22,373 nt of DNA from Seminavis robusta (Eukaryota > Bacillariophyta > Bacillariophyceae > Naviculales > Naviculaceae). The translations under genes were made by a program, and so were the position numbers. Under the pieces are notes generated by a model. That model was not told where the DNA came from. It worked only from the letters and a program-made list of their open reading frames with translations, and did no database searches. The stretch is from the NCBI GenBank assembly GCA_903772945.1, contig CAICTM010001805.1, positions 1 to 22,373 on the forward strand, read 5' to 3'. Below are positions 10,026-20,400 of this stretch, piece by piece. Position 1 is the first letter of the stretch; the number at the start of each line of letters is the position of its first letter.

Positions 10026-11735
10026 CTAACTAGAAGCGAACCAGGTCTGCCACTCATCGTATCGCTGTTCCTCCTCTTCAAGCTCTTCCTCCTCCGCCCC
10101 GCTATCTTCATCGCCGTCCTCTTCGACGTCGCCCGTGTTCGGCTGTTTGTTCTTTTCCTCGATCTCCAAGGCCTCCGGCTGTCCCTCGGTCGACTCAGCG
10201 GGGGTCTGCTCCATCTTGCCTTCGGCAAACTCCATCTTCTCGAGTCTGTCTTGAGATGGTATCTCTTCCAACCTCAGCGGCTTCTCCTCCTCTACTACTA
10301 GTACCTTAGGGACGTCCTCAATCGCACCTTTGTTTGTGGGCGCCACCACCAACCCCATTTCCTCGTCCGCATACTGCACAAAGGCTTCGACGGTGCGGTT
10401 GGACTTGTAAGCGGAGCACGACTTGATGCCGCCTCGGTACCATTGCATTGTTGGAAAGGCCATGAGACGTTCGCGTCTGCAGACAGTGGAGGGCCGCCCA
10501 TTGGGGTAGCAATTCACGGCCACTACTTTGTAGTCACGGTTCTCGTTTTGAGCTCGTGAGGCAAAGTCATCCCAAATGGGAGCCAATCTTTGAGACCATC
10601 TGCACCAGGGAGCAAGGTAGGCGACAAAGACACGAGGATGTTCCTGGAGGTATTCGTCAAAGGTGTTATCGTCGAGGAAGGTGACAGCTTTGGAATCCTT
10701 GGTTAGATCACGACTATTAGCGAGCTGTTTAGGCGAGATCACTCGGGGCGCCATGGTCACTTGTTGTAGCCATTCCTCGTCTCCTCCATCGTACCAAGAT
10801 CGAAGAGCCGGCTTCGACTCAGCGGGGGTCCGCTCCATCTTGCCTTCGGCAAACTCCATCTTCTCGAGTCTGTCTTGAGATGGTACCCCTTCCAACCTAA
10901 GCGGCTTCTCCTCCTCTACTACTAGTACTTTAGGGACGTCCTCAATCGCATCTTTGTTTGTGGGTGCCACCACCAACCCCATTTCCTCGTCCGCATACTG
11001 CACAAAGGCCTCGACGGTGCGGTTGGACTTGTAAGCGGAGCACGACTTGATGCCGCCTCGGTACCATTGCATCGTTGGAAAGGCCATGAGACGTTCGCGT
11101 CTGCAGACAGTGGAGGAGGGCCCAGCGGAGGGCCACCCATTGGGCGGGTAGCAATTCACGGCCACTACTTTGTAGTCACGGTTCTCGTTTTGAGCTCGTG
11201 AGGCAAAGTCATCCCAAATGGGAGCCAATCTTTGAGACCAGCTGCACCAGGGAGCAAGGTAGGCGACAAAGACACGAGGATGTTCCTGGAGGTAGTCGTC
11301 AAAGGTGTTATCGTCGAGGAAGGTGACAGCTTTGGAATCCTTGGTCAGATCACGAGTGGTAGCGAGCTGTTTAGGCGAGATCACTCGGGGCGCCATGGTC
11401 ACTTGTAGTGGCCATTCCTCGTCTCCTCCATCGTACCGAGATCGAAGAGCCGGCTTCCACTCTGCTGTGCTCTGGTAGATGGAAGACAAGGCCGCGACAA
11501 ACGTGGCAATTAACGCGAGACAAAGGCAGAGATTGATCTCCCTGGGTTTTGTTGTTTTCGCCTTTTTAGTAGAGACGAATTCATCGTCCTTCTCATCATC
11601 ATCCACAATAGACTCTTCCACATCAGCATCCTCCTCATGATCAGGGCCGAGCTTGGGTTCTTCGATATCCTCCTCCATGATCGGAGGATCTTCCGCGTGG
11701 GGGACGAGCTCTTCGGTAGGAGGGATGTATTCCAT
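10026..11735 (-). CDS. Membrane-anchored tandem thioredoxin-like protein
   Basis: Intact frame of 569 residues. An acidic N-terminal region (1-53) is followed by a short basic stretch and one membrane segment at 67-87 (INLCLCLALIATFVAALSSIY), which predicts a signal-anchor protein with the rest in the lumen or outside. Two thioredoxin-like domains follow, in repeats at 94-307 and 308-515. Each has a strand (RVFVAYLAPWC), an active-site-like WCSWS (163-167) or WCRWS (377-381), and the AFPT cis-proline motif (P220, P428) before the MQWYRGG strand. The usual CGHC is replaced by C-x-W-S, so only one redox cysteine remains at the site; other cysteines (C195, C211, C232 and equivalents) could pair. 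The tail 525-569 is very acidic. The fold resembles protein disulfide isomerases, but a dithiol oxidase activity is doubtful without the second Cys. A thiol-binding or chaperone-like role is only an inference. No ER retention signal is visible at the end (WFASS). Confidence 0.8.
   Translation of the reverse strand: MEYIPPTEELVPHAEDPPIMEEDIEEPKLGPDHEEDADVEESIVDDDEKDDEFVSTKKAKTTKPREINLCLCLALIATFVAALSSIYQSTAEWKPALRSRYDGGDEEWPLQVTMAPRVISPKQLATTRDLTKDSKAVTFLDDNTFDDYLQEHPRVFVAYLAPWCSWSQRLAPIWDDFASRAQNENRDYKVVAVNCYPPNGWPSAGPSSTVCRRERLMAFPTMQWYRGGIKSCSAYKSNRTVEAFVQYADEEMGLVVAPTNKDAIEDVPKVLVVEEEKPLRLEGVPSQDRLEKMEFAEGKMERTPAESKPALRSWYDGGDEEWLQQVTMAPRVISPKQLANSRDLTKDSKAVTFLDDNTFDEYLQEHPRVFVAYLAPWCRWSQRLAPIWDDFASRAQNENRDYKVVAVNCYPNGRPSTVCRRERLMAFPTMQWYRGGIKSCSAYKSNRTVEAFVQYADEEMGLVVAPTNKGAIEDVPKVLVVEEEKPLRLEEIPSQDRLEKMEFAEGKMEQTPAESTEGQPEALEIEEKNKQPNTGDVEEDGDEDSGAEEEELEEEEQRYDEWQTWFASS
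10191..11456. repeat. In-frame tandem duplication in the thioredoxin-like gene
   Basis: Copy 1 (10191-10814, 624 bases) and copy 2 (10815-11456, 642 bases) abut directly and are nearly identical apart from scattered single-base changes. Copy 2 has 18 extra bases near 11115-11145, giving six extra residues (the NGWPSAGPSS region). Both lengths are multiples of three, so the frame is kept. The low divergence suggests a recent event or gene conversion. Some changes alter residues at or next to the active site (CSWS versus CRWS). Confidence 0.9.
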
Positions 11736-12039
11736 CTTGACTTGATTGTTTGTTCCTTCTGTTTAATTACTGCCTATAGCAACAATTGTTCTTTACCGTC
11801 AGAGGCGAGCGTGTTGTTACGGGCAGGAAAGATAGATCTCGCGCATCGTGAGGGGTTGTCTGTCGTTTCAGACGTGTTTTGATCCTGAGACTTAAAATGC
11901 CTGCCGTATTTTCCAGTGCAAGCCGGACGTACTGTTGTCTACCCATGTCCACTACTAACACAGTACGTACTACTAGTAGCTACATGCGCCAGAGTCTCAA
12001 TCAAGGCTGAGAACCACTGAGACTTGATGACTGCAGTAC
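11736..12039. promoter_or_regulatory. Upstream region of the thioredoxin-like gene
   Basis: About 300 bases between the start of the minus-strand thioredoxin-like gene and the foldback element. The promoter and 5' UTR should be here; no element can be named. Motifs such as GTACGTACTACTAGTAGCTAC near 11962-11982 are of the type scattered between genes of this window. Confidence 0.35.
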
Positions 12040-12409
12040 TGGACCGTCCGACGGTTTTCACTCAGGATTTAGAAAAACTTGAAATTCCCACCACTGATGA
12101 CGGTTTAAAACATGCCCTTAAACATGCCCTTAAATCTTCAACATGCCCTTAAACATGTTTTAAGGGCATGTTTATTTAAGGGCATGTTCATTCGTGATAA
12201 GGGCATGTTCTATTGTGTTTCAATGAAGGCTTAAGGGCATGTTTTGAGGCATTAGGGGCATGTTTTAAGTGCATGTTTATTTAAGGGCATGTTTAAGGGC
12301 ATGTTGAAGATTTAAAGGCATGTTTAAGGGCATGTTTTAATTAAAGTTTCATCAGTCGTGGGAATTTCAAGTTTTTTTAAATCCTGAGTGAAAACCATTG
12401 GACGGTCCT
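12040..12409. mobile_element. Foldback/MITE-like element, GGGCATGTT type
   Basis: The ends are inverted repeats. The left arm begins GGACCGTCCGACGGTTTTCA and the right arm ends with the near-complement (GGACGGTCC). The match continues through TTTCACTCAGGATTT and an AAACTTGAAATTCCCAC segment into the repeats, so the arms are about 118 and 122 bases (12040-12157 and 12288-12409). The interior is built from about 13 copies of an AAGGGCATGTT unit: three inverted in the left arm and ten direct. There is no coding capacity, so it would be a non-autonomous element. No clear target site duplication was found, and the exact ends are uncertain by a few bases. Confidence 0.75.
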
Positions 12410-12431
12410 GGATTCGGTTCTGCTACCGGTA

Positions 12432-12476
12432 GCTAGCTACCAGGTAGGGTTAGGGTTAGGCTACCTGGTAGCTAGC
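12432..12476. repeat. Perfect 16-bp hairpin with TTAGGG-type loop
   Basis: GCTAGCTACCAGGTAG (12432-12447) and its exact reverse complement (12461-12476) flank the 13-base loop GGTTAGGGTTAGG, which contains two consecutive TTAGG(G) units like the telomere repeat of many eukaryotes, including diatoms. Two units are too few for a telomere; this is an interstitial motif. Confidence 0.7.
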
Positions 12477-12565
12477 AAGCAAATAAGAAACTCTGTTCAT
12501 GAAGACGACGTGCGATGGATGTGAAGTGCTCTCTAGCTCTCTCTGCCCAGCATCGGTTGAAATCC

Positions 12566-12720
12566 TATCTTATAACGTACGGAATGCATGCATGAGCAAT
12601 GTCTGTACCGGTAAATGTAGCTTTCTATCTCATGTGTTACGGAATGCATGCATGAGTAATGTCTGTAGCTACCTATCTTATGTACGGAATGCATCCATGA
12701 GCAATGTCTGTAGCTACAAG
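12566..12720. repeat. Three-copy tandem repeat
   Basis: GGAATGCATGCATGAGCAAT followed by GTCTGTA begins at 12581, 12641 and 12686, separated by variable TATCTTATGT-type spacers (periods 60 and 45). Because both periods are multiples of three, reading frames stay open on both strands. A frame at 12499-12804 on the plus strand would encode 101 residues with RNACMSNVC-type repeats. I do not call it a gene. Confidence 0.75.
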
Positions 12721-12926
12721 CAAACTCTGATCCCTCCTGAAGGCCATGATGAGTCGAGTCTCCGCGATACAAATTGTGCAGCCAGTCTTTTTACAACCCC
12801 ATAGCTACCGTAGCACTGCGATGTTCCATGTTGGTAGCGGTGATAGTGGTACTTTTGCGAAGGCAGCCCAACTGCTGCTTCACAGTTTTGACAGATCATA
12901 CGATTTTATACACGATCAAGCCAGCC

Positions 12927-15900
12927 TCATATCCAAGCCATCGTAGTACTCCACTGAACCACTTCCAAACTTTCTTCCCGCATCGTTCTGGAGGAATGGA
13001 GAACCTCATGATGTGAAGGCTCGGAGTTGTAGCTCGATTGCGCCTTGACGTTGAAACCCGTCGTCTTGTCACTGTCATCATCTGACTGGTCCGTGTCGCT
13101 CCCGCTCTGGGGCTTCAAGACTAGATCGCCTTCTTCTATGATGTCGACCGAATCCATCGTTCCGGTCGGACCGCAAATGGAAAGAAGCACAGGAAGGAAC
13201 ACCAGTCCGTGGGTCACCCCCAATGCAATCATGGCGAAAAAGCTGATGAAAACTGTACTCAGTATGTTGCTTGTGCTGAGGGCCAATGGCAAAACACCGA
13301 GAGACGTAGAGAGACCCCCCACCAAAATTGAGGCTCCCATCGTCTCCAAAGTATCCCTTACTCTGTCCTCTCTCGTCCGTTTTGATGATTCGTAGTACCG
13401 CAAAAGAACGTGGACGATGAAATCAACCATGAGTCCAATCGAGATAACCAGGCAGATGTAGGTAACCGCATTGATATGGAGCCCTGCCCATTGAAGCGTT
13501 CCTGAAGAAAAACAGAATTGCCCATGGTGGGATTACGGTGCACGGGCAGAACGTGAGACACACACTAGTTCCGGGTTCAAGTTGGGCGATGAGTTCCTTC
13601 ACACTACTAGTATCTTACCAAGCAGGTTGATGTAGAGCATGGCAATCAGAGGCCCAACAAAAAATATACCTGTCCAATGCGGGAAGAAGAGGAAGCCGAC
13701 GGCACAAACAGCCGCAACACCTGTGGAGGCAGAGGCGGGAGATCAGATCACTTCTCACGGGGCGGGGGAGATCAAAACAATCAAGAGAATACTTACCACT
13801 GATAGTCGTATAAATCAGTTCCTCCACTGCAACAGCATAGAATTCCTGTCGATAGTGCCATGACGAAAGGTAAGAGGACGGTTAGCGATCAAACTGACGT
13901 TGCACACCGGAGCCAATTCCTTTGACAACTTACCCATATGAAATACACTCGGTCAAACGTGAAGAAACTCCAATCTTTGGTTCCCTGGTTTATTGGTTGG
14001 CGGGCAGTGACTTCTCGTTGAGCTTGGAGAATGCCAATCTGGTCCTTGACAACCTTCAAGTCGACGTTTTCGGCGTAAGTGAAACAACGGGACGCCGTAA
14101 TCGCCCCACTCTCGTTACGAACAACATGCTTCCCATATGTTTCTTTGATGGCAGGAACGGAAAAGGCGTAGTCGAGCTGCTCAGTATACGTCATGTTTTC
14201 GAGTCCCACTCCTTTCGCCAAGGACGAGTTCATGAACTCTTCAAAGTCTCGGAACCAGCAGAAGGGTGGATCATCAATGAATTGAGGGAGTGCTGAGAGT
14301 TCGTCGACATAGTTTTTCATCTGCCGTTGCATGTCCGGATCCATTTGGTCATGGTCGCCACGAAAGTAGATGCCTACTCCAAGGACTCGAGTAGTGTAGG
14401 TTTCAATGGAATACAGAAAGTCTTTCACGTACGAGTCAGCGGGTAGAAGGTCGGCAAAGTCGAATTCTTGGGTCAGCTTTGTTGTCGTATAGGAGCAAAA
14501 CCCTGCGTAGCCTAGAAACAAAACCACAACTACAAATTTCACCCATGGACGGAGAAGCTTTCTTGCATACCAAGCCATGAACCTTTCCGAAACTGTCTTC
14601 CTTGTTCGAGTTTGATTAGGCGCTGCGATGTCAGATTCCCAATCTTCCGAGACCTTCTTTGAAGTTATGCACGTGCAGCAGTCCATTCGATTCGCTTGAA
14701 TTCGGCGTTCATCGAGAACAATCAGGGCTACAGAGGAGTTCCGCGAAGCAACAGGTAAGTTCAACGCAAGATTGGACGACGAATTGGAACCCACACTTGA
14801 AAGGGCGAGACGTGGTGGGAGGTCTTACCAACGAAAAATGTGATCTGGAACAAGAAATCCACAGCAATCGTTGGGAAAGCATACAAGTTCAGCCAATAGA
14901 TTGCGGGGATTGTTGAAAGGAGCCCCAACATGAAAGCAACCATGGTTGTGATCGTTGTAACAGAGATGCTGAGGCCCACCTCCTCCATAGCCTCACGAAT
15001 CCTCTCCTCGGGTTCCTTGTCAGGGTCCGTTCGAAAGTACGCTCCAGTGATGATGAATGCGTCATCAAGCCTGTAACAGAAAGCAGAGATTGTTGTTAGC
15101 ACACAACTCAACCAGTCATCCAAGTAGAGTCATCCAAGTGTAGAGCCATCCTAGTATAGAGCCATCCTGCATGGCACTCACCCCACACCGAACACAACAA
15201 ATGGAAGAATCTGTGTCATACTAGTGAATGGTACTCCAATCATGAACAAGATGCCGAAACTGCTCATGATGGCAAGAAGAATTGTGACAACCGATCCAAT
15301 TCCTAGTAAGGATCTCGACTGCACTCGATCACACCGGAAGAACACAAGGCATGTAAAGCCTGACATCAGGAAGAAGACAATCGGAAGAAGGTACAAATCT
15401 TTCTCGATAGCCCGTTGAAATTCATCCGAATAGGATCTCATGGCAAAGTATTCCAGCTTGAGTGGGCTTGCATCATTGTCCCACTCTACTTGCATTTGCG
15501 CCATTTTGTCCATCATGAGGCCTTCTAATTTCTCCAATCCTTCTTTGTCCTTGTTGGCCAGAAAGAAGAACACAAGGTACGAATCGACCGATTCAATCAA
15601 GCCAGTATCGGGATCGTCCACGTAGTTGCCCAGAATCATATCAGTGTCGACGGGCGTCAAGTTCTCGTATGTATCTGCAGAAATGACCTTGGTGATCGCC
15701 TCCTCGCCTCCTTCCTCGTAGACTTCTTCGAAAACGTCAATGTCATGCTTGAAGAATCGCGATACAGATGCAATCTTACACGTTACGTCGCCATCAAAGT
15801 TCACATAGTCTCCTTGCGAACAAACATGGTCGTAGCCTTCAATGGCTCGGACCGAATCGACCACTTGGAAGACTTGTCGAATGTAGTCTGATCCCAGAAC

Positions 15901-16619
15901 GTTGTCACCGTCGGCGTGCAAGGACACAGTGAAGACACGAGCATTGCCCGGAAACCCAGATTCGTTATTGATCCATTCGGAATGAGTTTTCGTTCTGGAT
16001 TTGAAGGGTGCATAGATCTCTTGCTCGTCCGTGTTGATGTTGAAATTTGTGAACCATCCCGCAGCGAGCAGTCCAAACGATATCATTGTGACTGACAGGA
16101 TGGTTATTTTTGGCCTACGAGCAGAAGCAACAGCTACCGAAACAACAAACGATTGGATCATGCTGTGAAAAATGCTTGTGAACTGGGACCAGAGTGGAAA
16201 GATGGGATTTCGGTTGCGCTTGGGAGCAGCATTCTCTGACAATTCGTTTTCGAAGCCTTGCAATGCTTCGCCATTTGCTGGTTTTGCGCCGTGGCTCTTC
16301 ACTGTTGATATAGGGAAAAGGACAAACAAACAAGACAATGTGCACTTATTAGAACTCGTTTGATCCACTGCGTACGCGCCGAAGAAAGACGGTATTGTCG
16401 ACTCGACTCACCGCTAAGTTGGGTCAGTCCCCCACCGCTGCTAGGACTACGTATCACGGAATCAATCTCCCCTATACCGGTATCAGTGGTTTCATCCACC
16501 AGTGTATCATCGTCCAAGACATTCTTATCCTTGTTCGGTATATCGACGGCAATGCCAGAGTCAGTCGATTCTGCCTTGTTGGCGAAGCACTCCAGCATTC
16601 CACACGGGGACGAAGTCAT
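12927..16619 (-). CDS. Patched/SSD-type RND transporter (gene A), 7 exons
   Basis: Exons by splice signals and comparison with gene B: 16412-16619, 15182-16301, 14829-15070, 13934-14727, 13797-13845, 13619-13720 and 12927-13501. The six introns (76-117 bases) all start GT and end AG. The joined product is 1029 residues. After a polar N-terminus, TM1 is at about 134-153. A large extracellular/lumenal loop follows, then a five-helix SSD-like group (about 372-391, 401-425, 428-450 and onward to 523). The second half repeats the layout, with a membrane segment near 587-603, a loop to 785, then helices from 805. TM4 carries GVGLDDAFI (D445, D446) and TM10 GLMVDFIVH (D865), matching the intramembrane acidic residues used by RND and Patched/NPC1 proteins for ion coupling. 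The VLDERRIQANRMDCC block (527 onward) is shared with gene B. The family moves sterols or other lipids; the substrate here is unknown. It is divergently paired with gene B. Confidence 0.85.
15071..15181 (-). other. Intron 2 of gene A with internal short repeats
   Basis: A GTGAGT donor at 15181-15176 and a CAG acceptor at 15073-15071 give a 111-base phase-2 intron. It contains AGAGTCATCCAAGT- and TAGAGCCATCCTAG-type units repeated three to four times (15118-15168). Gene B has an intron of 119 bases at exactly the same codon (after FG[VI]G, before LDD) without this repeat. Confidence 0.8.
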
Positions 16620-17445
16620 GGTTGCGCTGTCTCGAGTGGATTATCGTTTCGTATTTAGTGTTCAATGGATTGTTGTGATTACTAACAAATGAGTTGATGA
16701 TACCGGTATGAAAGAAAAGAGCTAAGTCGGCAAACCGGGATGTGGCAATGCTCAACTGAAAGGATTCTGGATTTTTGTGTTTCACGACCAAAGCACCTCG
16801 AGAGCTAGCTAGCTAGCTTGGTACTGGAGTTGTCTTCAGTGCTATTACGTCGATGGTATGCATTGGTGTTGTTGCCGAAGCGAAGAACAGTCTAGTAGCT
16901 ACTCTAGAGTCGGCGAGCAATAGTTCGTGTTGGCAAGAGTAAACATCCACTTGCTTCTGTGGCGCATGGCACGTAACGTGCAGAGTCCCGACCGGTGGGA
17001 ATCGCTGAAAAAATGACCTCGCTCAAATCGCGCGTCAGTTTTGAAGATTCGGTGATTAGAGCAGCAGACAACCAACGGAGAGGTTTCCCCATGTTACCCT
17101 TATCAAGGCAGTTAAGCACTTCAATAATTAGGTCTTATCTCATTCGGTCTCATTCATCTATCGCTCGCTCGTTCCTCTAAAGTGTGCCTCTCGAAGAACT
17201 GTTCAGAATCCTCGATTCTCTCGCACACGAGTTGTCCTATCAAGGTGCTCGCAACGCAATTGAGTTGGGTGCTTGCGGCGGAAAGGCAAAAAAGAGGCAA
17301 GCGAGTGGATGAACGACAATCTGTGGGAGTGGCAACAACGAGGGAGTGATACACGAGAATTCAAGTTCGGGTCTGGTGTTTTTGGCGGCTACCGCAGCCT
17401 CCAACCAAGGGCAGAGGACGGCAAGCTATACAGAACACTGCAGCA
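16620..17445. promoter_or_regulatory. Shared 826-base spacer of the head-to-head transporter genes
   Basis: The two ATG codons face away from each other, so both promoters and 5' UTRs must lie here. Visible items are ATACCGGTAT palindromes near 16701 (and at 16478 inside exon 1 of gene A), a GCTAGCTAGCTAGC run near 16804-16818, and GACCGGTGGG near 16989. No TATA box is certain and no separate gene was recognised. Coordinated expression is possible but is not shown by sequence. Confidence 0.5.
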
Positions 17446-20400
17446 ATGACGGCTTTGTCTCCTTCCTCGGCGGGTACTAGCAGCACGAGTCTACGGTTCT
17501 TGCCCACTCTAGGCGAAAACCGTGCCGTACACCTCTGGCGAGATGTTACGTGGTGGTTTAGAAGACTAATCATGATATTGATTTTGTCGATAGCCAACGC
17601 TGCAGCGACAAACCCATATTCGTGCATTGCGTTTACGCTGTCCCTGTCAGGCGCCATGTTAACAGCTGGTCTATACACCGACTTCAAGCTCGACCTCGAC
17701 TTGATTCACATTTTCACACCCACGACCAGTCTCACCATGGGACAACGCGAATGGGCTCTTCAAGGATCTGGGCTGCAAGGATATGTTGCCACGCATGTTC
17801 CCATGCAGATTATCATTCATGCACAGGGTGACAACGTTATGACCTATGAAGGCATTGAACGAGCCTTTCAGATGTATGAGTTGACCAATTCGATCGGGGG
17901 CCTAGATGAAATCTGCGGCCGCAACGAAAACTCGAATACCGACATGCAGCGAGTCCAAACCAACTATTTTACCGAATGCGATGTTCAGTCTGTCACTCGG
18001 TTTTGGGATCACAACAGGACGGCATTTCAAGAAATGGTACCCGTAAACGATGACAACGTAACTCGCTTCCTGCTGAACAATACCTACCCCGACGGCACAA
18101 CCGTAGATTACGACATGATCTTCGGATCGCTCCAAACAAGGGATGATGGAATCCCTGAGTCAGCCACAGCGCTCTTTGTTACAGTCGAAGTCCCCTTGTC
18201 AAGGCTGGGATCGCGCAAACAATTGTACGACTACTCCGACAGGTTGCTGTCCAACGTCACGGCGATCCGTCAGTCTTGGGCATCACAGTCATCCGATTAT
18301 CGAGTCGAGTTTGCCTTCAACTACAGAATCGACCAAGAGTTTCTCTCCACGATACTCTCCGATTTGCCCATCTTGCCCATAGCGTTTTCTCTCATGCTCG
18401 CATTCATGTGCTGCATATTTTGGAGGCGACATCGAGTCCAATCCAGACTGTTGCTTGCATTTGGATCTGTCGTGACCGTTGTCGCCTCCATGGCCACGTC
18501 ATTTGGCATCATGTTTATCTTTGGTGTACCCTTTACTGTCGTGACCAACCTACTTCCCTACATTGTCTTTGGCATTGGGTGAGTACCATGAGATGCTCCT
18601 CGCAACCCATATCCCGCACCCTGCGACTGAGGTCGCCTTGTTTTCTCTTTTCTTCTCTTCTCACGGCACTTGTTTCTCATTCTACCTATCTGGGCAGACT
18701 CGATGATACATTCATCATCCACGGAGCCTATCTACGGACAAATCCCAACCAGCCAACAGAGCATCGCATTCGAGAAACCTTTCAAGAAGTGGGGTTGAGC
18801 ATTGCAATGACAACAATGACAACGTCTATTGCCTTGGCATTGGGAATCATCTCAACAGTTCCCGCCATTCGGTATCTTTGCATATATGCGGCTCCAACCG
18901 TTCTCATTGATGGGCTATACCAGATCAGCCTTTTTGTCAGCTTTATTGTTCTAGATGAGCGACGAATCAAAGCCAATCGCATGGATTGTTGCCCCTGCGT
19001 GGTGACGACCTCCAAGTACGAGTACTACGACGACGACGATGACCTACGTCTGGAAGAAGATGACAAAATGTCAGTTGACAAAGTGAGCGTTTCGACTTAC
19101 GAAGGATCGTCGAGCAGCAGTAGCAATCCACCACAAAAACGGAGGACATGCATGAGCTGGTACGCAGATTTGCTGCTTCGCCTACCGGTCAAGATTGCGG
19201 TGCTTGTAACTTTTGCCGGTATCTTCGTGGGGTTGGCGTACAGCGCAACATTTTTGAGACAAGATTTTAGCTTTTTCGATCTGTTGCCCAGTAATTCCAG
19301 TACTAGGTCATACCTGGTGTCTTTGGAGGAATACGGTGGCCACAATGGCGAGATCAATGTGTACTTTCGAGATATCAATCAATCGGACCCAGATGTGCAA
19401 GTTCAGATGATCGACTACCTTGATCAAATCATCGCTCTTGACCACGTCGAACTGATGCCATTCTGTTGGGTCCGTGATTTTCGAGCCTTATTAACCGACC
19501 CTGAAGGCTTGATCGAAAAGGTTACAAATGACCCTTCCACTGCTCGGATCGTAGAGAGGTACCCAGCATTCGCTGAAGCACTCCGGAATCAGGGTCATCT
19601 ATTGGACAAGTTGACGCCCAACCAAGTATTGGACCTAGTTTTGGCTCATCCAATTGGCAAGCTACTATACGAACCGCACATAAGGCGCGATCCAAACACA
19701 GGAAACGTCATCATATCCCGGTGCAAAGTGACAATTGAGAATCTCGATTACAGCAGCGTCAAAGATCGGGTCAATCTCCTGAATGCACAGAATGAGGTGA
19801 CAGAGACACATCCTATCAATCAAGGCGCTGATGAATATCGCGCCTTTCTGTACAAGGATCTTTTTCATCTATGGGAGGTAAGAACTTTGTGCCAGAAAAC
19901 ACTGGCTGAAACCTTGACTCTTTTTCACTCAAAGTCTCGTTTTGCCCTTTCAACTTCCTCTCTGGACCAGTTCTTTGATGTAGCCATCGCCGAGTTGAAG
20001 TATACTGCATTTGTGGGCATCATCACTGTCACAGTCTGTGCCTTGGTCTTCGTTCCTCACTGGACAGCCATCACTTACGTCTTTCCATTGATGTGCATCC
20101 TATACGTAAACCTTCTGGGACTCTTCAACTTGGTTGGTCTGACGCTCAATGTATTGACCTACGTTGTGCTTGTTGTCTCCGTTGGACTGCTGGTTGACTT
20201 TTTAATGCACGTCTTACTTCGATATTACGAGTCCACAATGACGACGCGAGACGAACGAGTCAAAGACACCTTGGAGACTATGGGGTCTTCGATATTGTTG
20301 GGTGGTATTTCAACATTCCTTGGTTCGGTGCCTTTGGTCTTCAGTGAAAGCATGGTGTTCCAAACAGTTTGCATAGCCTTCTTTTGTATGATCACGCTCG

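Noticed and set aside
12040..12409. Repeated units as a CRISPR array
   Set aside because: The units are 11-14 bases without unique spacers of constant length, within inverted terminal arms, and in a eukaryotic context.
12448..12460. True telomere or chromosome end
   Set aside because: There are only two TTAGG(G) units, with genes on both sides.
13922..14296. 124-residue plus-strand frame inside gene A
   Set aside because: It is antisense to exon 4 of gene A, which is well supported by similarity to gene B.
18276..18697. Upstream extension of the exon 2 frame of gene B
   Set aside because: This part overlaps exon 1 in another frame and intron 1; the exon joined through GT-AG signals restores the family motif FGIGLDDTF.
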